In this document: piece by piece, positions 53,822 through 62,045 of the stretch
Numbering within the stretch: position 1 is the first letter of the stretch
Layout: the number at the start of each line of letters is the position of its first letter
Source: Chloroflexota bacterium
Lineage (GTDB): Bacteria > Chloroflexota > Ktedonobacteria > Ktedonobacterales > Ktedonobacteraceae
Assembly: GCA_005881495.1 (NCBI GenBank)
Contig: VBHI01000311.1
Location: forward strand, 1 to 64,000
DNA: 64,000 bases
Direction of reading: 5' to 3'
Program-made: the position numbers and the translations under genes
The notes under the pieces: model-generated
Seen by the model: the letters and a program-made list of their open reading frames with translations, nothing else
Database searches by the model: none
Told to the model about the DNA's origin: nothing

Positions 53822-54367
53822 ATGCCTATCTACCTGGCTAGTAGTGACCCATTGGCCGTATGGGGCCAAATTGCAGCCATCATCCTGCTGCTATATCTGC
53901 TGGTTTTTATCGTGATCGCCCTGGTACTTGCCCTGGTTTTGCTCCTTGGAATGAGCTGGGTGCGGGAAAAGATCGAGTTGATCAAGTTAATACGGCCAGT
54001 AGTGAATAGCGTCAATACGACCACACAGTCTGTTATCGACGGTACCCTCGCGCCGCCCAGGGAGGATGAGAATCCGATCATACATACCGCGATAGAAATA
54101 CCTCCATATATACATACTCTTGAGAAACAAGTGGATCAGGGCAGTAGCCTTGTGGCCGGTACCGTCATCGAATTACGCGCTCGCACGTTAATGACGAAAA
54201 CAATGCTTAAAGCGTTCTTCTTACCCGGTTTGACCAATCGTCCCCAAAATCAGCTTGAGGCAGAAGGCACTGGTTTTAAAAGCCCCGACTATCGCATTTT
54301 AATGGAAGAGCAGGCTCCTGAAGATCGGTCTACTACCCCAGGCCCTGAAAATGCGGCAACCCCTTAA
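53822..54367 (+). CDS. Small membrane protein, unknown
   Basis: 181 residues. One long hydrophobic part (about 14-45, IAAIILLLYLLVFIVIALVLALVLLLGMSWV), then polar sequence with no known motif. Start ATG after GGAAGGAGGAGAGTAAG. Its end overlaps the MFS gene by 17 bases. It resembles its neighbour in layout (membrane N-terminus, polar C-terminus) but not clearly in sequence. Confidence 0.7.
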   Translation: MPIYLASSDPLAVWGQIAAIILLLYLLVFIVIALVLALVLLLGMSWVREKIELIKLIRPVVNSVNTTTQSVIDGTLAPPREDENPIIHTAIEIPPYIHTLEKQVDQGSSLVAGTVIELRARTLMTKTMLKAFFLPGLTNRPQNQLEAEGTGFKSPDYRILMEEQAPEDRSTTPGPENAATP

Positions 54368-55802
54368 CTACATACAGCAGTTCGGGCATTTTCAACGAAA
54401 TGCCCGTCTGTACCTCATAAGCAATGTCCTGAGCGGCGTGACAACAGGCATTCTCCTGGTCCTCTATAACCTCTATCTGTTCTCACTCGGATATGGCGCC
54501 GATTTTATTGGCCTGGTGCTCTTTGTGGGAACAATCGGGGCCGGAGTAGCCATCTTTCCGGCAGGAATATGTATCGATCGCTTTGGCGGAAAGGCCGTCG
54601 TGATCTTGTCGAATTTGCTCATTGGCTTCGCTGGCATTGGGCAGATACTCTTCCGTCAACCTGTTCCTCTGCTGGTCAGCGCCTTCATTGCTGGTATCGG
54701 CGGGGCTGGCACCCTCGTGGTGAACGCTCCATTCCTCACTATCAACAGTGCGCCCGGTGAGCGTTCACATCTCTTTAGTCTGAATATTGCGCTTGGATTG
54801 GTGACAACAGTCGTGGGCAATAGTATTGGTGGCATATTACCCGTATATTTCCGCAGCCTTTCCTGGCTGATGGGGCCGTTACCTCCATGGCTTGGCCTGG
54901 TTCTAGCAATGCAGCCCAGCCCTCGTTCCTACCAGCTATCCCTGCTCTTTGCCGGTGCGATCGCTATTCCTAGCCTCGTTCCCCTCTTTTTGTTAGAAGA
55001 TCGTAGGCCACCACGTCAATTTCGTGGTGCCACCAGGAGGACTCCAGGCTCTCTCCCTTTCCCGACCCCTACGTGGTTGAGCAACAACCTCCTCGTATCG
55101 ATTCGTTCAATAGTATGTAGCGCAATCTTTTTCCTTATGCTGGTGCAGGCGTTTATAGGGGCTGGAGCGGGCCTGTTCTTCCCCTACTTCAATATTTACT
55201 TTGTGCAGCAGTTGAATGCCTCTCCAGCTCTTTTTGGTCTGCTGAGCGCAGGCGCTACCGCCATCACTGCGCTGTTCACCCTCTTTGCGCCCTGGTTGGC
55301 CAGGCGCATTGGCAAAGTGAATTCAATTGTCTCAACACAGGTATCCAGTATCCCGCTCCTGGTTACGATCGGGTTGACCCCAATCCTACCTGTAGCCGCC
55401 ATACTCTACCTTTTCCGTCAAGGACTGATGGATATGTCCAACGGGGTATTACAGGTCTTCTCGATGGAGGCCGTCTCGGAGCAACATCGTGGTGTGGCAA
55501 ATAGCGCTTACCAGGTAGCGTTTCAGGTTCCCTGGGCTTTGACGGCCCCTCTGGGCGGATTGATCATTATTCATTTTGGCTATCCAGCGGTCTTTATTGG
55601 TGGAGCAGTATGCTATCTGGTTGCCTCCTCTATACTCTGGGGAGTTTTTGGCCGAGGGCGGGAAAATCAATTCAAGCCAGTAGTAACAGCAGATGAAGGA
55701 CAATCGATGGCTCCAGCGTCAGAAGACCCGCATGTGACTTCGAGCAAGCTCCTTCACTTCTCAGCAGAGCGTCCATACATGTGCAGAACCAGGTCTTCAT
55801 AG
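54351..55802 (+). CDS. Major facilitator superfamily transporter
   Basis: 483 residues with 12 helices. The MFS loop 2-3 motif is seen as GICIDRFGGKAVV, the repeat in the second half is weaker (APWLARRIGKVNS). The central loop (about 220-240) is basic. A polar tail of about 45 residues lies after the last helix. It overlaps the preceding gene, so the three genes at 53335-55802 form an operon. The substrate is unknown; there is no drug-class signature that would decide it. Confidence 0.85.
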   Translation: MRQPLNYIQQFGHFQRNARLYLISNVLSGVTTGILLVLYNLYLFSLGYGADFIGLVLFVGTIGAGVAIFPAGICIDRFGGKAVVILSNLLIGFAGIGQILFRQPVPLLVSAFIAGIGGAGTLVVNAPFLTINSAPGERSHLFSLNIALGLVTTVVGNSIGGILPVYFRSLSWLMGPLPPWLGLVLAMQPSPRSYQLSLLFAGAIAIPSLVPLFLLEDRRPPRQFRGATRRTPGSLPFPTPTWLSNNLLVSIRSIVCSAIFFLMLVQAFIGAGAGLFFPYFNIYFVQQLNASPALFGLLSAGATAITALFTLFAPWLARRIGKVNSIVSTQVSSIPLLVTIGLTPILPVAAILYLFRQGLMDMSNGVLQVFSMEAVSEQHRGVANSAYQVAFQVPWALTAPLGGLIIIHFGYPAVFIGGAVCYLVASSILWGVFGRGRENQFKPVVTADEGQSMAPASEDPHVTSSKLLHFSAERPYMCRTRSS

Positions 55803-55812
55803 AAAAAGAAAA

Positions 55813-55855
55813 AATATGAGACCCACAATCACCAATGGATTGTGGGTCTCATATT
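55813..55855 (-). terminator. Terminator of the tat operon
   Basis: AATATGAGACCCACAATC (55813-55830) pairs fully with GATTGTGGGTCTCATATT (55838-55855); the minus strand continues with a T run (TTTTTTCTTTTTC). It ends tatC transcription and may also stop the converging MFS operon. Confidence 0.85.
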
Positions 55856-55865
55856 CTCCGTGACC

Positions 55866-56675
55866 TTATTTCTTCATTAACTTGATGAGGATAATCGACA
55901 GTTCATACAAAAAAGTCATCGAGACACCCAGGAAGATGGGGCTGTAGGGGTCCGCCCCAGGTGTGATGACTGTCGCTGCAATCCACATACCGATATAAGC
56001 AGCCACCCGTTTCTTTTTCAGGGTCTGCGAAGAAATCAAGTCTACCTGCGCCAGAAACGTCAGTACCAGTGGAACTTCAAAGACAATGCCAAAGGCCAGC
56101 AAGAAAAACGCAACAAAGGTAAAGTAATTGCCGGCCGTGATCAGCGGTGCAAAACTATCCGAGGCAAACGTTATAAACCACTGCACCGGATATTGTAAAA
56201 CGAAGAACCCTACCGTAACGCCTGCCGCGAAGAGAATCACCCCGACAAATATGAAGGGTACGGCGTATTTTTTCTCTTTGACAAGTAGCCCCGGCGCGAT
56301 AAAAGCCCATGTCTGGTAGAGTACCACGGGCAGCGCCAGGATAAAGCCAAATGCGATAGAGATTAAGAGATAGACAGTAAAGCCCTCTGTTAATCCTGAT
56401 ACAACAAGCTTACCATGCGTCAGTGTATCCGCCGCCATTTTCGGCAGAGGGAGTTCTAAAAGGGTCAGGATTTGTACGCGGAAGATGAAGGCCACAACAG
56501 ACCCCACCGCGATGGCGATGAGCGATTTAAAGATGCGCCATCGCAGCTCTTCCAGGTGCTCTATAAGGGTCATGGAAGAATCGTCATCTTCCTCCTCCTC
56601 CTCGTCATCCTCTACCGTGTTTGCAGCGTAATTTGGCTCCAGTTGATCCTGCTTATCTAATTCATTTGTTGCCAT
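55866..56675 (-). CDS. tatC: TatC, twin-arginine translocase core
   Basis: 269 residues, six helices. MTLIEHLEELRWRIFKSL is the signature N-terminal helix end that binds the twin-Arg signal; FTVYLLISIAFGFILALPVVLYQTWAFIAPGL follows. An acidic stretch before it (DDEEEEEDDDSS, about residues 23-34) is not usual. The ATG at 56675 has TTGGAGTAG upstream; an ATG at 56702 is in frame but not needed. Confidence 0.95.
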   Translation of the reverse strand: MATNELDKQDQLEPNYAANTVEDDEEEEEDDDSSMTLIEHLEELRWRIFKSLIAIAVGSVVAFIFRVQILTLLELPLPKMAADTLTHGKLVVSGLTEGFTVYLLISIAFGFILALPVVLYQTWAFIAPGLLVKEKKYAVPFIFVGVILFAAGVTVGFFVLQYPVQWFITFASDSFAPLITAGNYFTFVAFFLLAFGIVFEVPLVLTFLAQVDLISSQTLKKKRVAAYIGMWIAATVITPGADPYSPIFLGVSMTFLYELSIILIKLMKK

Positions 56676-56708
56676 GTTTCTACTCCAAGCAGGGGCGTAC
56701 AACGAAAA

Positions 56709-57023
56709 CTACTCACGACTCATCTCAGGGCTGCTTGCTTCGCTATGGCTCGCTTCACTCACGACTTTATTCCCTTCCAGGTTCGGGAGTTGTTCGTTAC
56801 TGGTGCTCTGGCTGGCAAGTTCGCGCTTCTGTGCCTCGGCATTGGGAACTTTGATCTCATCGTCCTTCTCTTCTTTCGGTTGAGAGAGCTCGCTCATACC
56901 TTTCCTGAATTCCTTGATGCTCTTCCCAATGGATGAACCCATCTCCGGCAACTTTTTGGGGCCGAATATGAGGAGGGCAATAACAAGGATGATGACCAAC
57001 TCTGGGATATGAGTTCCAAACAT
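56709..57023 (-). CDS. tatA: TatA/TatE, twin-arginine translocase pore subunit
   Basis: 104 residues. One helix (IPELVIILVIALLIFGPKKLPE) with the FGPKKLPE hinge, then the amphipathic helix GSSIGKSIKEFRKGMSE and a long polar Glu/Ser-rich tail. AGAAAGGAATTCC before the ATG. It lies 33 bases upstream of tatC and forms a minimal TatAC system. Confidence 0.94.
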   Translation of the reverse strand: MFGTHIPELVIILVIALLIFGPKKLPEMGSSIGKSIKEFRKGMSELSQPKEEKDDEIKVPNAEAQKRELASQSTSNEQLPNLEGNKVVSEASHSEASSPEMSRE

Positions 57024-57181
57024 GATGGAATTCCTTTCTTAACTTGTGTGTGCTTCCTGAATAGGGAAATCGTCGATACTACTCAACACTACGATGATTT
57101 GGCTCAAATGGATGATAGCCGACCTGACCTGGTACTCAGAAGAAATGCTACATCTCGCTTTCTCCTGGGTACCACTACAAT

Positions 57182-57484
57182 TTATTGCAACGCTGGCTGT
57201 GTGGTATCCTGGTTGGCAAGGGCTGTTTCAAGCACCTGCAAACTTTCCAGCCCTAGACCCAGCAGGCCCATTCCTGCCTCGCCTGCACCTTTCACCACCA
57301 GCCGGACAGCTTGTCGCCGGCTGAGGCGCCTCTGTTGCAAACGAGTTTCGGCTAGTTGTGCCTTACGCGTCTCTTGAGTCTGCTGACGGACGGAGGCGTA
57401 TAACCGCTCCTCCATTCCGGCGGGTACAGGAGCTGTATTACCATAGTGGCGTAACAGCAAGGTTTCGATAAAGTTGCTCTCCAT
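57182..57484 (-). CDS. Small protein overlapping an ECF sigma gene, candidate regulator
   Basis: 100 residues: a polar helical part (MEERLYASVRQQTQETRKAQLAE in pieces), RRLSRRQAVRLVVKG and then a Gly/Leu-rich segment (GMGLLGLGLESL) that could contact the membrane. No zinc motif of classic anti-sigma factors is seen. CGGAGAAATT sits before ATG 57484. It overlaps the sigma gene by 47 bases, so the two are coupled; an anti-sigma role is a guess from that position. Confidence 0.6.
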   Translation of the reverse strand: MESNFIETLLLRHYGNTAPVPAGMEERLYASVRQQTQETRKAQLAETRLQQRRLSRRQAVRLVVKGAGEAGMGLLGLGLESLQVLETALANQDTTQPALQ

Positions 57485-58238
57485 AATTTCTCCGAGAAAT
57501 TGAGGATGGTGTATCGAGTAGCTCTTCTTCGTCTGCTACACAGCTCTCAACACGCCCCTCATGGTTTTGGCGGGTGCTTACCTGTCCCTGTGTAATGCTC
57601 GTACTCGGGGCAGGTGTGCCATTGTCGTTAATCTGTTCTCCATTTTCCAGGACATACAGCCGTTGGAATTGTTTCCGTGCTCGCGTGAGACGTTGTCGCA
57701 CAGCCGCCTCTTGCAGATCGAGCATGCGTGCAATTTCGCTGGTTGAGAAATCGCCAATAACCGAAAGCAACAGGCACTCGCGTAGCGTTGCTGGAATCTG
57801 TGCCATTGTTCGCTGTACGGCGTCGCGCTCCGCGATCAGGTCCGCCGGGTCTTCGCTTTCACTAGCTCCATAGCCTGCTGGCTGCACAGGCGCTGCCCGC
57901 TCATTCAGCGTTTCTATGCCAGTTTCGTAGGCTTTTTCCGTTGTTTGTATGCCTTTCTGTAGATGTGAGAAAGGAATAAAACGGAAAAGCCCGCGACGCC
58001 GGCGCTGCATCCGCACAGTATTGAGCGCGATACTCATCAACCAGGCCTTTTCGCGAAACTGGCTGCCACTCGCGGTACGAGCGGCGTCGATAGCTTTTAA
58101 TGCCTGGTGGAAGGTATCCTGCGTGAGATCCTGACTTTCTTCCCAGTCGCCTGTCATGCCATAAATGGTATGAAAGACCAGTTTCCCATATTTCTGAATA
58201 AGCTCTTCTACTGCCTGATCAGCAGGAATCATTTCCAC
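57438..58238 (-). CDS. ECF-type RNA polymerase sigma factor
   Basis: 266 residues. Region 2: LVFHTIYGMTGDWEESQDLTQDTFHQAL; region 4: PATLRECLLLSVIGDFSTSEIARMLDLQEAAVRQRLTRARKQF. A long linker (about 80-145) separates them, and about 65 polar residues follow region 4. Start GTG 58238 with AAAGAG before it; ATG 58232 is the alternative. It is followed by the overlapping small gene at 57484. Confidence 0.87.
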   Translation of the reverse strand: MEMIPADQAVEELIQKYGKLVFHTIYGMTGDWEESQDLTQDTFHQALKAIDAARTASGSQFREKAWLMSIALNTVRMQRRRRGLFRFIPFSHLQKGIQTTEKAYETGIETLNERAAPVQPAGYGASESEDPADLIAERDAVQRTMAQIPATLRECLLLSVIGDFSTSEIARMLDLQEAAVRQRLTRARKQFQRLYVLENGEQINDNGTPAPSTSITQGQVSTRQNHEGRVESCVADEEELLDTPSSISRRNYGEQLYRNLAVTPLW

Positions 58239-58319
58239 AACAACACTCTTTTTCGCGTCTTAACTAGGCGCTTCAGTAATGAAGATGCGTGAGAATGGGG
58301 AATTGTGACATCAATTTGC

Positions 58320-58400
58320 CAGGAATGAAGAAAACTGGATAAGTGGACAAAATAACTCACACGTAGTACGTGATATGTTGTCCAATTACCCAATTTTTTA
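58320..58400. repeat. Imperfect inverted repeat downstream of acpP
   Basis: TGGACAA ... CACGTA-G-TACGTG ... TTGTCCA (about 58341-58383) makes an outer 7-bp and an inner 6-bp stem with unpaired bases between. It lies between acpP and the sigma gene, both minus strand. It may end the acpP transcript but has no T run in that direction. Confidence 0.4.
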
Positions 58401-58403
58401 TAA

Positions 58404-58640
58404 TTACCGCAAGTGTTCTTCTATGTAGTCCTCGGCCTCCTGGACCGTCGTGATCTTCTCTGCATCTTCATCTGAAATTTGAAGCTTAAACTCTTCTTCC
58501 AGAGACATAATGAGCTCAACTAGATCAAGTGAGTCGGCATTCAGGTCCTCAACAAAAGATGCGTTGGGAACAACTTCACCTTCATCAACACCAAGTTGGT
58601 CGACGACGATCTTTTTGAGTCGCTCAGAGACGGTTGCCAT
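58404..58640 (-). CDS. acpP: Acyl carrier protein
   Basis: 78 residues, acidic. The 4'-phosphopantetheine attachment Ser is in [13 protein letters not shown], followed by [16 protein letters not shown]. It carries growing fatty-acid chains. GAGGTGAAATA lies before the ATG; the start shares one A with the nusB stop (TAATG). It lies in a fatty-acid/ribosome cluster with fabD. Confidence 0.97.
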   Translation of the reverse strand: MATVSERLKKIVVDQLGVDEGEVVPNASFVEDLNADSLDLVELIMSLEEEFKLQISDEDAEKITTVQEAEDYIEEHLR

Positions 58641-59086
58641 TATTTCACCTCGCTTTCCGCTTTTGGGGTGGGCTGTTGCTGTGCCCGATTAAATATTGTG
58701 CCGAGAACACCATTAATAAATCTGCTGGAAGTGTCACTGCCAAATTGTTTGGCGAGTTCCACTGCTTCGTTAATGGCGGCCTTAGCTGGTACCGTATTAT
58801 TAAACAGAATCTCATAGATTGCAAGTCTAAGGATGTTTTTATCGATTCGGGCCATTTGTTGTAATGGCCATTCGCGAGCCGCACTCTGAATATGCGCATC
58901 GATATCAGCAAGATGGTCACAGACACCTAAGACTAATTCGCTGGCGTATTCCGCCACCTTTGGTTGGAGATGGCGATCTTCGACATGACGCTGCAAGACC
59001 TCTGCGGGCGTATGTTGGGCGGTGTCGTATTCGTAGAGTGTTTGCAGAGCGATCATTCGTGCTTGTCTGCGTATCCCTATTGGCAT
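58640..59086 (-). CDS. nusB: Transcription antitermination factor NusB
   Basis: 148 residues, all-helical NusB fold: [16 protein letters not shown] at the N-terminus, [23 protein letters not shown] and [31 protein letters not shown] near the end. It binds boxA RNA with S10 to prevent early termination in rRNA operons. GAGGATACC before the ATG; one base overlap with acpP. Confidence 0.96.
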   Translation of the reverse strand: MPIGIRRQARMIALQTLYEYDTAQHTPAEVLQRHVEDRHLQPKVAEYASELVLGVCDHLADIDAHIQSAAREWPLQQMARIDKNILRLAIYEILFNNTVPAKAAINEAVELAKQFGSDTSSRFINGVLGTIFNRAQQQPTPKAESEVK

Positions 59087-59174
59087 GGTATCCTCGCATA
59101 GTTGCTAACTATGTTGACTGCGCGTGAGTTTAGCTGTGTTAAAACAATGTATTGACTATGGACCCGGTGACGTG

Positions 59175-59507
59175 TTACATGACATCCTGAATGTAGACAT
59201 TGACCTCGCGTACGTGCATGCCGACCATGTACTCAAGTGCTGCAGCGACCTCCTCCTGGACGGCGGAACCAGCATGAACGATGTCAACATCGTTTGCTAC
59301 GACAATGTAGAGATCCGCTGTGACAGTAGTATCTTTAATTGTCAAAGCTACTCCATGTTTGGGAACTTCACGACCAAGAAGACGAGACCACTGATCAGTT
59401 GCCTGGGCCATGCGGATAACACCTGGAACTTGTAGTGCTGCATTAATCACGATAGTTGAGAGTACCTGGCGCGCAATTCGTACAACCCCTAGCGGTTCAG
59501 TTACCAT
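59175..59507 (-). CDS. Asp23/Gls24 family envelope stress protein
   Basis: 110 residues: VVRIARQVLSTIVINAALQVPGV, GVALTIKDTTVTADLYIVVA and EYMVGMHVREVNVYIQDV follow the Asp23/Gls24 pattern. Such proteins stand next to nusB or dihydroxyacetone kinase genes in many Gram-positive-type genomes. AAAAGGAGAAAAGC precedes the ATG. It starts 250 bases after the fabD end and lies 88 bases before nusB. Confidence 0.87.
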   Translation of the reverse strand: MVTEPLGVVRIARQVLSTIVINAALQVPGVIRMAQATDQWSRLLGREVPKHGVALTIKDTTVTADLYIVVANDVDIVHAGSAVQEEVAAALEYMVGMHVREVNVYIQDVM

Positions 59508-59760
59508 TGAGCTTTTCTCCTTTTAGAGAGTACGTACGTCTCTACGCTTTTCTCACGCTGTAAAACTGATCGGTGCTGTTTCGTGCTGTACGTCATTGCG
59601 TCATGTACGCCACCAATAAGGCTTACTGCAACGATATGCGCTTTTCCGGTCTGTGTCAAGTACACCATCCAAATCGGTTCCCGATAATATCAGTAAGCAC
59701 GATGGTTGCAGACAATTCATAAACGGGATGAGCATCCAAGTTAACAATATCTTAACAGCA

Positions 59761-60807
59761 TTATACCTCATGTACAAGGCCCATTTCACGCAATGTCATC
59801 GTCGCTTTTTCGATATCCGCCGCGCTACTGATACTAACAGTGGTGACGCCCTTTATAATCCGTTTGACCATACCTGTTAACGCCTGGCCAGGACCGATTT
59901 CGATAAAGACAGTAACCCCCGCGCCGGCCATGTATTCTATGGTGCGGATCCACTGTACCGGAGATGCTATCTGCTGGGCAAGTTCGTCGCGAATAGCCCG
60001 TGCTTCACTGAGTGGGGTAGCATGAATATTGCTGATGATCGGTATAGGTGCATTCTGTATGGAGGAGGCCTGGATTGCCTGAGCCAGCCCGATGGCGGCA
60101 GGCTCCATGACGGGTGAGTGGAATGCTCCACTTACCGTGAGTGGGATGACGCGTTTTGCCCCATTCTTTTTCGCCAACTCCATCGCTGCCTGCAATGCAT
60201 ACTGTTCACCTGAAATAACAATCTGCCCTGGCGCGTTGAAATTGGCTACGATTACTCGTCCCAATCCCGCATGTGCCGGCTTGCCGCTGTCATCTGCCGC
60301 GTAGTGAGCCAGCGCCCTGGCCGTCGCTTCCTGACAGACCTCTTGTAGCTGTTCCGCGTCCATACCAATGATTGCTGCCATCCCACCCGGGCAAATCGTT
60401 CCTTCGAGATGCATTAATCGGCCGCGTTCCCGTACCAGCCGTACCGCGTTCTTGAGATCAAATGCTCCGGAAACGACCAGGGCGGTAATCTCCCCAACGC
60501 TATGACCCGCGGTATAGCTCGGAACAAGAGGGAAGGACCAGGAATAATTGAGTGGGGAGAGGGCCTCTTGAAATGCGGCTAAAAGAGCAAGACTCACAGT
60601 TACAATTGCTGGCTGGGCATTGACCGTATCGCGCAACGTCTCTTCCGGTCCCTGGAAACAGAGTGTGCTGAGGGAGAACCCTGACGCTTTGTCCGCCGTC
60701 TCGAAGACCTGACGCGCCGCGGAAGATGTCGCAAAGACATCAGCACCCATACCTACGGATTGGCTACCTTGCCCGGGAAAAAGAAAGGCGACTTGTGTCG
60801 TCATCAT
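59761..60807 (-). CDS. fabD: Malonyl-CoA:ACP transacylase
   Basis: 348 residues. FLFPGQGSQSVGMG at the start, nucleophile Ser in AGHSVGEITALV, the Arg of VRERGRLMH, NFNAPGQIVISG and catalytic His in VSGAFHSPVM: the full FabD set. It moves malonyl from CoA to ACP (58404). It is somewhat longer than usual (about 310) owing to short inserts at residues 85-95 and 180-190. M1 and M2 are both possible starts. Confidence 0.96.
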   Translation of the reverse strand: MMTTQVAFLFPGQGSQSVGMGADVFATSSAARQVFETADKASGFSLSTLCFQGPEETLRDTVNAQPAIVTVSLALLAAFQEALSPLNYSWSFPLVPSYTAGHSVGEITALVVSGAFDLKNAVRLVRERGRLMHLEGTICPGGMAAIIGMDAEQLQEVCQEATARALAHYAADDSGKPAHAGLGRVIVANFNAPGQIVISGEQYALQAAMELAKKNGAKRVIPLTVSGAFHSPVMEPAAIGLAQAIQASSIQNAPIPIISNIHATPLSEARAIRDELAQQIASPVQWIRTIEYMAGAGVTVFIEIGPGQALTGMVKRIIKGVTTVSISSAADIEKATMTLREMGLVHEV

Positions 60808-60876
60808 GCTTTACTCTTTATGGAGTATGAGGGGACAGCAGGCAAACGAAACCCTTACTGTCCCTCTACAGGTCTT

Positions 60877-61068
60877 TTAGCTTTTCTTTGTACGCGGCAA
60901 AAAGACCTGGCGATTGCGGTACATGCCGCAATTCGGGCAGGCATGATGTGAAAGCCGGGGCCTCTTGCAATTCGGGCAAGCAACCAGTTGAGGCAATTTC
61001 AGTGCCTGGTGCGCCCGCCGCTTACCCTTGCGGGCATGTGATGTTCGTTGTTTTGGTAATGCTCCCAT
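60877..61068 (-). CDS. rpmF: Ribosomal protein L32
   Basis: 63 residues. LPKQRTSHARKGKRRAHQAL is the L32 N-terminus; CPNC (residues 31-34) and CPNC (44-47) make the four-Cys zinc site. AGAGGAGAAACC before the ATG. It lies between yceD and fabD, a common order. Confidence 0.96.
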   Translation of the reverse strand: MGALPKQRTSHARKGKRRAHQALKLPQLVACPNCKRPRLSHHACPNCGMYRNRQVFLPRTKKS

Positions 61069-61132
61069 TGATTGGTTTCTCCTCTTCCACCAGTAATATG
61101 TCCTGACTGGAGATCAGGCAAATCTACGTCTG

Positions 61133-61666
61133 TTATGGTGACTCTGAGCCGTTTAGTAATAATTTTTCAAGTACGCTAAAGCGTGAATCAACTTCTGGCT
61201 TGCAATCGCAAGGTCCAAGATTGAGATCATGTCCACATTGTGAACAGAGTCCTGCGCAATCTTCCCGGCATAGAGTCGCCATCGGAATTGCAACCAGTAC
61301 ATTTTGTCGTATCGCCTCGGTCAAATCAATCAGGTGGTGATCGTCGATGGGGAAGATATCTTCCTCGTCTATTGGAGGCAGTGCTAAACCAGTAACTATG
61401 TCGACTGTCGGATAAAATTGCTCCATAAAAGTAACATGCATCGGCTGCTCGAATATCTTCAAGCAGCGGGTACATGAAAGCTCGAGTAGCAGATCCACCC
61501 ATCCATCAACGAGTAAACCCTGATTGGTGCGACGAATACGTACATGTCCATCAAGTGGGCCAACTACTTTGAGGTCTTCATCGAGTTGGACATCTTCTTC
61601 ATGAATTGCATACTCGAGCGCTGTCCCGACAGAAGCCTTCATAAGCTGCGACACATTATAAAGCAT
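61133..61666 (-). CDS. yceD: YceD (DUF177) family protein
   Basis: 177 residues. The DUF177 motif is the Cys pattern ELSCTRCLKIFEQP in the middle and CREDCAGLCSQCGHDLN near the end. YceD proteins are linked to 23S rRNA/L32 metabolism and nearly always precede rpmF, as here. The ATG at 61666 gives the normal N-terminus MLYNVSQLMK; the frame stays open to 61732. Confidence 0.92.
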   Translation of the reverse strand: MLYNVSQLMKASVGTALEYAIHEEDVQLDEDLKVVGPLDGHVRIRRTNQGLLVDGWVDLLLELSCTRCLKIFEQPMHVTFMEQFYPTVDIVTGLALPPIDEEDIFPIDDHHLIDLTEAIRQNVLVAIPMATLCREDCAGLCSQCGHDLNLGPCDCKPEVDSRFSVLEKLLLNGSESP

Positions 61667-61972
61667 CGTCTCTATTTCCCTTCTCAATTGAGAATAATGT
61701 AAAGTTGGCAGATAAAATAAGCTATGGCGCAACCTTTGATCGTAGATGCTGTGCTTCTTCTCTGTGGTGCTCGTTTATTATAGACAAGCCTCACAAGTGT
61801 GTCAAGTCCTGCCTCCGATTGTCTGATAGAACTGATGCTGGAAGATTTCTCCGGTATCTGGTTCTATTTGACTGTCTGGGGACTCAAAAAATACGAAACA
61901 TGAGGAAAAAAGAAGCTCCACAGGCTTTCTGATCTCTGCGTAAACTGCTAAACTTCTGACGCTCTCCTGAAA

Positions 61973-62015
61973 CGTAGGGGCCGATTTATCGCGCCCACCG
62001 CCGATTTATCGGCCC
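61973..62015. repeat. 43-bp dispersed palindrome, copy 2
   Basis: 42 of 43 bases equal to the copy at 39101 (CGTAGGGGCCGATTTATCG ... CGATTTATCGGCCC). It stands in the gap between yceD and the PEP-synthase-like gene, 31 bases after that gene's stop codon on the minus strand. Confidence 0.88.
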
Positions 62016-62045
62016 GCTAAGCAAGTTTAGATACCAATGCAGTGA

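Noticed and set aside
59508..59760. Possible tRNA or small RNA between fabD and the Asp23-like gene
   Set aside because: No cloverleaf, T-loop GGTTCGA or other known RNA motif could be found by reading either strand.
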